Below, piece after piece: positions 35,401-47,400 of a DNA stretch of 64,000 nucleotides (the stretch's first letter is position 1; each line of letters opens with the position of its first letter). The position numbers and the translations under genes were made by a program. The notes under the pieces are model-generated. The model was not told the DNA's origin. It made no database searches and was given only the letters and a program-made list of their open reading frames with translations. Source of the DNA: Baylisascaris procyonis (Eukaryota; Nematoda; Chromadorea; Rhabditida; Ascarididae); the NCBI GenBank assembly GCA_037389465.1, contig JAZARR010000095.1, positions 382,001 through 446,000 on the forward strand. Reading direction: 5' to 3'.

Positions 35401-37689
35401 ACTGTAAGATTGTAGGATTCTCCTTGTTTACTTTGTCGATTGAATGCTTTTGAATCAGATTTTGTAATGTTCGTAAGCACCCAATGGGCAGATGTATACT
35501 TGACGGAAATTTACGGAGGGTTTTTTATCGAGCATATGTGAATAAGAACTTTCGAGTGGGTTGTGATGGGAGAGAGGGAAGAGGGGGATGGGGAGGGAGG
35601 AGGATGAGGATGGGAACAGGAGGTAGGATGGGGATAGGGAAAGCGAATTGTAAAGTATTGCATGAGTCCTGGTGGTGTTGTGTGTTCCACAAAAAAATTA
35701 AGGACAGAGAGTCTCGGTAGTGTATGTGTAGCATTTCCTTCTGTTTGATTATTCTACAGCAAACGATTGCGTGGAAATGGCCTGGCTTGGTGTTTGTTTT
35801 GCAATTCTCTTGCATTATTTGAATTATTTTGCCGAATCAAGTGCGAAGAAAGATTTTCGGCGAGTGATTTCGAGAGAGACTAAAATACGGCCTCTTTTAT
35901 CGATATATTCTTGGAGGGTTCAGGTAATTTTGTGAAGAAATTTTGATTTAGAAATCCCCAAAAAATTGTGTCTTGAAAATAAAAGAGATCGGAGCAAAGT
36001 AGAATGTGCATCTTGGGTGAAGTGTCGTTTGGTAAATTTTGAGACCTAAAGTACAGGCGACTTTATAAAAGTTTGAGGAAATCATACGAAAGAGCTGGGT
36101 GTTATTTTTCACCTGGTATATCGAGCTTAGTATCAACCTTACGGAGTTATGTAAAGAAGCACGTGATTTATTGATGATTGAATTGTATTGCATTGCTGCT
36201 CGTAGTAGGTTATATGCTAGGATTGCAGTGTAGATGTGAAACGGACAAAGCGGCTGAGTGACCTCTAAATGACCTCTCCACCTGGACTCTGCGGGATGAT
36301 ATGGCGACGGAGGGGCTTCGTAGATGCTTATGATGTGGAGGTTATTGAGAATAATGCCCTCTTGCAGATATCGTTGTTCAAGGACGGCAAAGAGGTGATG
36401 CGACGGCCGACTATCCAGAACAAACGAGCAGTACCGTTTGTTTTCACTCAAGTAAGAATTGTTTTTGAATATTTTTGATTTTGATCGTATTTTGATCTTC
36501 TTTGATTATCATTAATTTAAAAAAAAAAGTGATTTGATGATGCGGTTTATAAATGGTAGGATTTTTCACATCCAGTTGATTCGTTATGAAACATTGCTGG
36601 CAGGATAGTTTTTTTTTCAATTAGAGAGACAGTAATAGATCGTATACCTCGAGCGCTACCCCCTGTTCTCGAAATTTCTTTTTAAGATCGAACTCATTAT
36701 AGAGTAAAGAAAAAACGTAATTGATTTTATTCGGCAATGGTTGCATAATTATAAGATTGGGTTGATAGAGACGCACAACGTTCGATCGATAATAAAGACT
36801 GTATGGTCATGAATTTCCTATTCAGAGCACAGATCTGTTTCTCTTACCTTCCTTTCCCTCTTCTTTTCTCTCTCTCCCCCCCCCCCCTACTTTCCTTTGA
36901 TCCAGTACCTCCTCTTCACTGATAGGTGCTACTGGCAAATCGCAGCACAATTTTCAGCCCAAGAGCAGTCATGTTGAAAAAACAATGGGGAAGAGAGGGA
37001 GAGGGAGAGAAGAAAGAACAATCGACGAAACAGCGAAATTTTTCTTCCCGAACAGACTTCTTGTCCTATAAGCTAAGATCACAGAAAACTTTGATATTAA
37101 GATAGGGCCATCTATGTTTCAATAATAATTTTTGCACATTCAATGATAAATGGGAATATTGCTTTATTGGGAAAATGCAGCATATAAATTACGCTTCACA
37201 TCGTATATACGTGGAAAATTTGATGACGTCATTCGTTTCTTGCCAGAAGAAAACTGCATAGTAGGGACAAAAATCTTTTATAATGCATTCTCGTTGTTGC
37301 TTCGTCAAGAAGAACCGTTGAAGAGATTTTTTTGATTGCAAGTCTTAGATATTTTCCATATGTGATCGTCTTCTGAATTATTTCACTAGTCCTGAAAGGG
37401 GAGTATTTCTGAAAGGTAGGGTATAATCTCCTCCAATTACATCAGTTGATTTACGGACAAACAGGTGAACATGAAAATAGATTTGAATATTAAAGCAAAT
37501 CTAATTTAAAAGGGGTGGTTTTTGATATGTTTTCACTAATCTTTAATTAATCGGTTGTATCCGTGTTTACAGGATAATTGCATCCTAGAATTCGATATAA
37601 ACAATTTATTCAACGAATGCAAGGCGAACTTGAATAAACATGAAAAGGAATTGCTGAAGAAGGAACAAATCGATAAGAGAAACGATTAG
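32424..37689 (+). CDS. TMX2: TMX2-like thioredoxin-related transmembrane protein, copy 2
   Basis: All seven coding exons of copy 1 are present and in phase: 32424-32579, 32966-33140, 33836-33912, 34505-34611, 35295-35403, 36368-36451 and 37573-37689, giving 274 residues. By eye the exons show no difference from copy 1. The introns differ only at homopolymer lengths (for example 10 versus 11 T after exon 2) and a few small indels, such as two bases lost near 34755. The redox-site position is again W-S-P-E-C. The same tttttatag acceptor precedes the start, and the same telomeric junction lies about 135 bp upstream of the ATG. Both copies look able to encode the protein. Confidence 0.92.
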
Positions 37690-37809
37690 ATGAGAATGTG
37701 ATCTTGTCTTTTTGGTTTATGATCGTTGTATCATTATCTTTTGTTTCGTATATGTAACTGGACGTAATCTTCTTTCTTGAATGATCTTTTGCCCTCAATG
37801 CATATTTCA

Positions 37810-38052
37810 GTCTTTATCTTTCGTTTATACTGCCCCTTTGCCATGTTCCATCGTCGGGTTATGACCCCACTCAAACCCGTTGGTCCCACTGATTACCCAG
37901 TCCCAAATCTTGATCGCGAATGCATAACCTCCATTCTGCAGGTCCATCATTTGGTTATTGAAGGACTGCCATGGGGCATATTTCTGTTCCCTGGGCAAAG
38001 AACTCGCTCCCGTTTTAATGCCGAAAGTGTGTGTAGGTGGTGTTTTATATAA
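37810..38052 (+). CDS. Candidate small downstream ORF, 69 aa, copy 2
   Basis: This is the second copy of the candidate at 13577-13819, with the ATG at 37843, the same acceptor-like atttcag and no visible difference. Because the whole block is duplicated at near identity, its preservation adds no independent evidence for coding. I do not recognise the product. Confidence 0.28.
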   Translation, partial: VFIFRLYCPFAMFHRRVMTPLKPVGPTDYPVPNLDRECITSILQVHHLVIEGLPWGIFLFPGQRTRSRFNAESVCRWCFI

Positions 38053-38210
38053 ATATATATTTTTTATGTAATCTTTAGTCTGTATTTATCGCACACTGTG
38101 GCAGTATTGAGTTTGTTTTCATTGTGTCATCACTGTATATTATGTAAGCATTATCGAATTGTGCTGTTAGTCTTTTAAAAATGTGTGCTTTCATCTCATA
38201 TATAGTCTTG

Positions 38211-38216
38211 AATAAA
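38211..38216 (+). terminator. Polyadenylation signal AATAAA for the TMX2 unit, copy 2
   Basis: AATAAA lies 522 bp after the TMX2 stop, at the position equivalent to 13978 in copy 1. Confidence 0.45.
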
Positions 38217-38222
38217 AGTATC

Positions 38223-40062
38223 GTAAAAATTTTTTTGAGGATTTTAACGCCCAGGGGTTTTATCCTAGATTATACGGTAGTTACTTTTCGGAATTGAATA
38301 TCACCAAAAGTTTTTATCTTCAAGCAACTTATTTTTTAGGCTGTTAATTGCTTTTCTCCGCTGTTTTTCTTTTTTTTTTTTTGTGGATTACAGTTCAAAT
38401 AATTAGCATGTTATTGTGTAATTATTTGTGAAAATTTGTAATAAATGTGATTATTGCAAACTTTATGAGGCTTGATTATTAGATAGGATAACTTGTGTGC
38501 CCCATTTGCTGCCTGTTCATCGGTGATTACCCCAGGTCTTTTCTTTCCACTGTACGGTGACACGATCTCCGCATGTCACCTAGGAGTAGCTCAGGCATGA
38601 GGATGGTGTAACGGAGGGGAATAAGGCAAGAGGTGTGCAGTGCTTTCGCTGTAACTACCGATTTCTACTAAATGATCGAAAGGCTACTCCCATTTATGGT
38701 CCCTTCGATTGCTAGTTCGAACGCAAATCAAGAACATAGATTTGCGGGAAGAACTGAACTGTGAGGAGCGCATGTGAAACAATAGAGGAAAGCTCATGAT
38801 TCAAATTTTCACTTCTTGGTTGAGATGAAGAGATGGGAGGGGGAGGGTGGGGGAGGGGAAGGATGAAGCGATAGGAAGGCAATGTGAAGGATGTTTATCA
38901 TAGCAGGGATCTACGTTAGCAAATGCTATTATCATAGCACTTTTGGGAGCACATTAGAAGACCTGCCAAGTTCATTAAGTTGCTGATATTAAGAGTCTGT
39001 CATGGATCTATCCTTGTTTTGCGAAAACTCTCTTTCTGTCTATTATCCACTGATAAATAGAAAACAAGGGGAGAGAGGAAGGATTCGTTTCATTGTAACG
39101 TTAAAAGAATAGCAATCGTTATGAATGATAAGGACAAAATTTTCTTTTATTTTCCTCAAATGATTTCAAAAACAAAAATTTGTGAGCAACATCATACTTG
39201 TGCATTCTAGTACAGCAAATATTGAAGGGAACTAGAGTAAAGAAAATTCATTTTGTATGGTACGCTTTTAAACGTTACAATGAAACGAATCCTTCCTCTC
39301 TCTCCTCGTTTTCTTTTCCCCTCTCCCTCTCCTGTTTTCTTTTCCCTCCTTCCTCTCCCTGTTTTCTTTTCCCTCCTCCCTCTCCCTGTTTTCTTTTCCC
39401 TCCTCTCTCTCGGTCACCATGTATAAGCGATTTTGATGGGAGGTAGAAGACCTGCTTCATTAACTTTGGCTGTAGCAGCCTCAGTCTCATAACTTATTTA
39501 GTGCAGTAATAAACCTTTTTCAGTGGTACTGCTTTTGGAATATAAAAACCTAGATTATGCTATCTTTGGGAATTTAAATAATTACCAAAAAAAAAAATCC
39601 CAACCGGATCAACGAATGAAAATTAGCCTATTCCCTAGTACTCAGTGCCGCGAATTATGTCCCCTCCAAAGAAATAAACGAAATAAATCGAATCCTGTTT
39701 CCTGTATCGTTTCATCTTACTAATATCTTTCATATCTCTACACTTTTCAAACTCCACTTTTTCCTCTGCCACCGATATTCGATTGCCATTTCGTTATAAA
39801 TGAAAACTTTAGAAAATAATTTTCCACATTCTAACATCCGATCCATTTCAAGATCGGATCATTAATCCATTTTTATAACTTATCAGGCGCAGGGATTTAC
39901 AAGTTTTTATAATTAGTGAAAAATTATCACTGTAATGGCCACAATCATCATTTGAGGTATCGCGATTAAGTATGAAGCTTGAACTCAGTAGCACGAATAT
40001 CTTCTTGTATTGATATGAAATACCGATCGATCACTTCGATTAGGTGATGAGATCCAATCGGT
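38223..40062. other. Convergent intergenic region, copy 2, with the foldback/pyrimidine element
   Basis: This corresponds to 13990-15830 of copy 1. The foldback arms lie at about 39067-39107 and 39265-39310, followed by the pyrimidine repeat to about 39413. Small differences from copy 1 include a shorter poly-T run near 38370 and aaaacaaggg in place of aaaaaagggg near 39061. No gene is seen. Confidence 0.55.
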
Positions 40063-42775
40063 TCATAAAACTGTCGCCGGATCCCAACAATATTTTTGTT
40101 GTTTTTTAGCTCGAACTCTTTCTATATCCGCTTGTGAAATTTTATACTCGATTGATTTGAAATTTTCAATAACATGTTCAGGATTGCCACTTCGTGGTAA
40201 AACACTGATTCCTGGAAAAAACTTTCCAAATTTTTTTCCGAAAATTTCCAAAAAAAAATTTTTTTTCTTTAGTTAAGGTGAGCTATGCTTATATATGAAA
40301 ATATGATCGTTTTCTTTTCCTGTCCCGAAATAATTGAAAGTCGCCTAAACGACTGCATTATTTCCTTTTAGATAATTCTACGACTACCTTAAGGAGGATG
40401 AAATATTCTAATTGGCTTAGCAATTTTCCTTTTATTCTTGAAAAATCGATACTATATAGCCAGTCGTCTGGTTAATGGTAATATAGGAACGAGTTTAATG
40501 GTCTCTCATTGTCGCCTCCTCTTCCCCCACTCCTTCCTACCCATAATAATAATATAACTCTTCTTTAATATACCTTGTGAAATTGCCCATGCGAGCAAGA
40601 ATTGCGTCACTGAGCAATTGTATTCCCTTGCCGCTTCCTTAATTATTCCATCTTCGAAAAGTTTATGCATAAAACGTGGACTTCCAAAACTACTATAGGC
40701 CTGAAAATACATTAAAATATTTCCACAAATTTCAAAAATTGGGTAGTTTATTTTTTAAGTTTGAAAGCATCGCCTTCATGGAATTTTAAAAGAAGCGAAA
40801 AATTGGGGAATGAAAGGCATTCTAGAAACTAGAACCTAAAAAATTGTCAATGTATATCTCTCTCGCTTGCTAGGCGAGTGCTCAGTGGTAGAGCACTCGC
40901 CCGGCAAGCGAGAGGTCGCGCATTATTGGATTCTTTCTCTTCCTGAAGAAAAAAAGATATAAGAAAAATGAAAAGATAATATACGAATAAAAAAGAGATA
41001 GGTTCTTAAAACGATAACCTGAAATACGATATTATGACTGTTGCAGTAGTCGATGAGTTCACGTTGATCAAAATGTGGATGATATTCACATTGATTGAGT
41101 GCCGGTTGGACAGTTGCCAATGAAAGTAACATCTCCAAATGTCTTATATCGTAATTCGAAACACCAATTGCTCGGAGTTTACCCATTCCTGCCAAAAAAA
41201 AAAAATCCTTCCCGCGGTCAGTTTTATTTAATGAATAAAAGAATTTACATTACTAAAATTCATACTGTAATATAAGTGGTGGAAGATAGTAAAATGGCAT
41301 ACCAATAAAAGTCAGCAGTACGGCTATTATGATCGCTTTTAACTTGATACGTCTAAAACACTACAAAGGGGGGGGGGGTATTGCACATCTTACTGTAGTA
41401 GTTTGTAATGAGTAACCTAACGACTGCTGTAAGTGCCAGTAATCTTATCGTCATAAATGAGAGGCGTTTTATAGCTTTACTAGTGGAAACTTTCGATAAA
41501 TAGTTCACTTCGTCTATTGTTTCCATAATTGGAGGTGAGATGGGAGGGGGGGAGGAAGAAGGAGGAAGAGATGGAGCGGAGTTCGGAGTTTCTATAAAAT
41601 TAGCAGCTCCTGAAGCAATGGTTATGGCAGCTCCAAATTATTGCCCCTCAACAGAATACTACTTGTAAATAAAATCTATACCCTCATATCCGAAAAAAAC
41701 GTCATCGGATTATTAAACTTGCACAAATTTTTTTCCATAAATTTACAAATTTACATAGACATAAGTTTGCATAAATTCTTACTATACATTTGTTCCATAA
41801 TAGTCCAACTTTCAGCGCGTAGTTTTGCATTTAAAGGATCGTTCGCTTTCTTTGCACAAAGTCCAGGCCAATGAATAATGAAAAGATCGATATAATCGAC
41901 TTGTAGATGCATAAGTGATTCCTCAATTGAGGTTTGTGCTCGTGCTAATCCTTGATTATAAGGTTTCAATTTAGTGATTAAAAATATATCCTCTCTAAAT
42001 ATTTTATCGTTAAGAAAATCGTTCATTGCTTAGATGAAAAAAAGAATACCCAAACTTGATCTGTAAAACGTTTTTCTAATCTATCGCAAATGTATTTATT
42101 TGCAATAATAATTAAATTTGCTCTTGTTCGCTATTCTAAGCTCATAAGATCTAGGTAGCCATTGCGTGTTTTGTATCATGTGGATGATCCACAATTTAAG
42201 AAAATTATGTATTTTTTGGTAGATCCGTTTGCGATGACTATAGTTAATTTTATCGTATTTGTTGGGTTTTGGGCATCTTCACAACGCAATGGAAGGTTAT
42301 GCAAATGAGCAATAAGCACAAGTGGAGTAAAGAACGAAATTCGGGTTATATATATAATTATATACAACGACATTCCCCTCACAGGTATAGGCAGAAAGCT
42401 TTGTAGTCTAACCGGGTATGATGCAAGTGTGCGGGTTTTTTTTCTACAGCATTTACTCAAGTGATTGAAAATTACACCAATTTTTCTTACATCATGAATA
42501 ATTTAGTCTTCCTAAATGTTTTTATTTTAAAGACTTTTTTTCTGCAAAAAAGAAGAAATTGACCTTTTTAAGTTATATTTTGGTAGCAACATACGAAGGG
42601 CATCTCCAATAGCTTTTTCATTACCATAAACTTGTGCCGTATCGATCATACGATATCCAATCGCTAATGCTGCATCAATAATTTTAAATATTGTTTCCGT
42701 ATCTTTAATTTCATAGGTGCCAAGACCAATAATTGGCATTCGTCTTTTTACATATTCCAACCCATTGTTGTCCAT
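40063..42775 (-). CDS. Aldo-keto reductase, copy 2
   Basis: Five exons on the - strand: 42775-42564, 41994-41783, 41188-41019, 40700-40574 and 40211-40063, giving 289 residues with tetrad D45-Y50-K79-H112 intact. Compared with copy 1, I see one replacement, N182 to D (HPHFNQ becomes HPHFDQ), and one silent change in the leucine codon before Q102. Intron homopolymers differ slightly. All splice sites are kept. The gene is predicted functional with the same cytosolic carbonyl-reductase role; substrate unknown. It is convergent with TMX2 copy 2 and divergent from the complete NDUFB9. Confidence 0.94.
40860..40914 (+). other. Long hairpin with a tRNA D-arm-like tip, copy 2
   Basis: Identical to the hairpin at 16628-16682: stems 40860-40870 with 40904-40914 and 40873-40883 with 40891-40901, loop AGTGGTA. 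It lies in intron 3 of reductase copy 2. Confidence 0.7.
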
Positions 42776-44382
42776 TGTTGCTTAAAAATGAATAGGTACA
42801 TCAATAATGCATAAACATTCTATATCATTAATACCGTTATATCGTTAATCTGTCGTATTCAATTGAGTTGATGCAATTTTTGTAAAAATGATTAATTACT
42901 TGGTCAATGGTTGTGAACTTCCATGGTTGTTCAGTGATAAACTACTCATCTTGCAATCATGAGATCCTAGGCTTATCCCCCATCTACGGACAAAGTTTTC
43001 ATTGGCAATTAAACAAAGGTAACCAGTCAGGGAGCATATATTTGAAGAAAAAAACAACACATATTTCCGAAAATAGTATTTGAATAAAAAATTCCTGGAA
43101 TTGGTGAATATGACGAACTTGGTTAGCAGTTTTACTCGATCTGCATAAAATATAACAAGTTTTACAATAGCGTTATATAGGCGGAATATAGTGGGAAAGA
43201 AACAGAACGATGGTATCTTTCAATAATATTGTAGAAGGCGATACCTAGTTCGACGATTGAGACGATACCATGTCATTTGTAATGAGTGAAATGCTTTGAA
43301 GTCAAAGAAAAAACACCTGTAATAACTTTAACTAGCGATTGACTAGCCTCATCGGTGAAGCTATAAGATCACGGCTTAATAGTTTGGTGCGGCTATGATG
43401 AATTTTTTAAATCATCTACTAGTACTCCCCTTCCCTCAGGTGTGTTATACCTGACAGGTAATTTAAGCTTTATATTGGCAATTTTTATGGATCAAAAAAT
43501 TCTGTTGCAGCTCTTGCACTTCAGGCCGTTATACTAATAGATGTGTCTTCAAATCATCGCTTGAAATGATATCTGATCCGCTGTTGGCTAGGTCTTAGCT
43601 GGAATCTTTTGCTTACGTGAGCTTCCTACCTTTAGCCACCGGAAGCAAATAGAGGTGTCCAAGGATTGGTAGGAGGTCTTGTGCTTCTGCTAGCGCCAGA
43701 TTCATCAGTTGTAGTGCGGCGTTTCACGAGAAGGTAGGAGATGTTCCTCGAAATGCTCCCAAACTCTGCTCGACCACTGCTTAACGGAAGATGGTTGCAC
43801 CAACATGCTGGTGAAGAGTGGTCTCTACAGCCCTTCGCATAATCGCGGTCTATCTTTCACACGTCCATAATCTGATGCTCAAAGCTCTATGCATATTATT
43901 ATCTACTATCGTGTGCTCGGTTATTCTATTTCGTACAAAACTGTTGGACTGTATTTTTTGATTTCCTCCGCCATGCATCATCTGGAAGTCTACATTGAAT
44001 TTGAGCGGCGCTAACTAGAAACTGATTAACTGTAGCCAGTACATATGTTGGGAGTCCGGTTTTCCTATACTATTTAGGTCGGTAGGGGGAGGGGAGGGGG
44101 ATACGGAAATCGGTCAACATTTCCCATTTGTTTATGAAGGAAGCAGTAGTGGTAGCAATAAGGACAAAAAAATGTGCCATTTAAGAGCATGCTGCCTACT
44201 TCATTGTGCGAAATTATAGTTTAGTACTTCTCTGCAAGCAATTCTTCCGGTAATATAGTGCTTGAAGAGGTGTCTATTATTGTCAGAATTGTTTCATTAT
44301 CTTTGAGTAGGTAAAACATTGTTGTGATCGATATCGAGTCTTATCCACATCCGCAAATCGTTTGACCATGGATATCGGCAGA
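42776..44382. other. Divergent intergenic region, copy 2
   Basis: This corresponds to 18542-20149 of copy 1, with only scattered differences (for example a shorter C run near 42980 and one A to G change near 43985). It should hold promoters for the reductase and for the complete NDUFB9. No exon is seen. Confidence 0.45.
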
Positions 44383-44404
44383 TATTACAGGCCGGATTGA
44401 CACG

Positions 44405-47400
44405 ATGGAGTCACCGGCATGGATGTTTACGAAGGCGCTTTCGCATCGTCAGAAAGTATGTCGACTATATAAAAGGGCTCTCCGTGAGGTCGACAACTGG
44501 TATGGTGGTAACAAGTGAGTTTTTTTTCAATATTTTTTTACGTTGCTAATTATTTATTTCGAACCGGAACGACATTTTGTTTGGTTATATTACCGTACCA
44601 TAGGGAAAGAGCCGTTGTACCTTGAACATATAATGATGGATTGCCCATATCGTGATTGAAAAAGCTGAGTGGGATATGGGTTAGGTGAAACTTCAATACA
44701 TGAGATGAATATGAGTCTACTATCGCAACCGGAAGTCATTCATTTAGTGCACGAAAAAGTTGCCACATCTTTGATAATATGTAATAAGTGAACAACCTAT
44801 ATCGTTATCTTCGTATCATCGAACTAAGAGGATGCTTCAAGGTCAGCAATTATTCCATAAAATAGGATGAAATCGTGTTTTATGTGATCGGTGCATGTGC
44901 GGAAATCAGAAGGGAAACTGAAGGGACTATGCTGAGAAGGAACCTTTTTCTGAAGTAGAAAGTATAACACGAGATATACTATCAAAATCGACACAATGCA
45001 AGTGTATCGGCCATATGAAAAATGACCTAATTCTATTTTATCGAGTAGTTCCTGACCTCGTTGATATGTGGACCCATCCTCCCATTGCAGGTTATCGTGT
45101 AGATGGCACTATTAAAAAACTTTTCTCTATGCTTTTATAATTAGATTTTTTAGAAATACAGCTAACTGTAGCTTATCGTCGCGAATAATCGAAACTTTTG
45201 ATGAAGTATTAATGCCGATAATTAACTGCTATGAGTGGACATGAAGAATGTTGCATGGGACACGGAAAAGCCGCGTATATTATCACGATTTTGTTTTTTT
45301 TTTAGAATTGGAATACGGGGAGGGAGAATAGATCGTTTGCTATATCAGATTTACGAAGAGTTTTATCGTGGATTTTGTAAAATGAGACGGGAAACGGTGA
45401 ATCGATTGTGCCAGATTGTGCCAGATTCATCCAGCGTTTTTTTCAAAAAAAAAAAACCTCAAGGGAACACAGAATTTGATACACTACCAAGGTGTACTTC
45501 GGCAGAGTAATGGTATAGCGGTTTTCATAATGGCTATTTTTGACCAGATTATGACCATTTACAAGTTGGCAGTCAAGCTTGCGCTGTCAATATTACTCAT
45601 ACAAGTTACAAACTTATACAAATAACTAGCGAATAATGCTAGGATTTCAACCCTCTGTTAGATAGGTATATGAATGATTTCTAAGTGGTTGAAGATTATT
45701 TCCAGAAGTAAGTTAACGTCATTTTAAGGCCAATTTGACTCAGTAAGGTAGGTGGTAAAAGACTATATCCCGGAGTGGGTTAACTTTATTTTAATGCGAA
45801 TTTGACTCAGTAAGGGAGGTGGTAAAAGGCTATATCCCGGAGTGGGTTAGCGTCTTTTAAAGCCAATTTGACTCAGTAAGGAAGGTGGTAAAAGACTATA
45901 TCCCGGAGTGGGTTAACTTTTTTTTAATGCGAATTTGACTCAGTAAGTGAGGTGGTAAAAGGCTATATCCCGGAGTGGGTTAACTTTATTTTAAGGCCAA
46001 TTTGACTCAGTAAGGGAGGTGGTAAAAGTATATGTCCCGGAGTGGGTTAACTTTTTTTTAATGCGAATTTGACTCAGTAAGGGATTTCGTAAAAGCTATA
46101 TCCCGGAGTGGGCTAACTTTATTTTAAGGCCAATTTGACTCAGTAAGGGAGGTGGTAAAAGTATATATCCCGAAGTGGGTTAGCGTCATTTTAAGGCCAA
46201 TTGATTCAGTAAGGGAGGCGGTAAATATCCCGGAGTGGGTTAACGTCATTTTAAGGCCAATTGATTCAGTAAGGCAGGTGGTAAATATCGCGGAGTGGGT
46301 TAACATCATTTTAAGGCCAATTCGATTCAGTAAGGGAGGTGGTAAATATCCCGGAGTGGGTTAGCGTCTTTTAAAGGCAGTTTGACTCATTAAGGAAGGT
46401 GGTAAAAGACTATATCCCGGAGTGGGTTAACTTTTTTTTTAATGCGAATTTGACTCAGTTATGGATTTGGTAAAAGGCTATATCCCGGAGTGGGTTAACT
46501 TTATTTTAAGGCCAATTTGACTCAGTAAGGGAGGTGGTTAAAGTATATATCCCGGAGTGGGTTAGCGTCATTTTAAAGCCAATTTGACTCAGTAAGGGAG
46601 GTGGTAAAATGTATATCCCGGAGTGGGTTAACATCATTTTAAGGCCAATTTGACTCAGTAAGGGACGTGGTAAATATCCCAGAGTGGGTTAACATCATTT
46701 TAGGGCCAATTTGACTCAGTAAGGGAGGTGGTAAAAGGATATATCCTGCAGTGGGTTAACTTTATTTTATGGCCAATTTGATACAGTAAGGGAGGAGGTA
46801 AATATCCCGGAGTGGGTTAGCGTCATTTTAAAGCCAATTTGACTCAGTAGGGGAGGTGGTGAAAGGCTGTATCCCGTAGTGGGTTAAATCATTTTGAGGC
46901 CGATTTGACTCAGTAAGGGAGGTGGTAAAAGGCTATATCCCGGAGTGGGTTAGCGTCTTTTAAAGCCAATTTGACTCAGTAAGGAAGGTGGTAAAAGACT
47001 ATATCCCGGAGTGGGTTAACTTTATTTTAAGGCGAATTTGACTCAGTAAGGGAGGCCGTAAAAGGCTATATCCCGGAGTGGGTTAACTTTGTTTTAAGGC
47101 CAATTTGATTCAGTAAGGGAGGTGGTAAATATCCCGGAGTGGGTTAGCGTCATTTTAAAGCCAGTATGACTCAGTAAGGGAGGTAATAAATATCCCGGAG
47201 TGGGTTAACATCATTTTAAGGCCAATTTGACTCAGTAAGGGAGGTGGTGAAAGGCTGTATCCCGGAGTGGGTTAACGTCATTTTAAAGCCAATTTGACTC
47301 AGTAAGGGAGGTGGTAAAAGGCTATATCCCAGAGTGGGTTAGCGTCATTTTAAAGCCAATTTGACTCAGTAAGGAAGGTGGTAAAAGAGTGGGTTAACTT

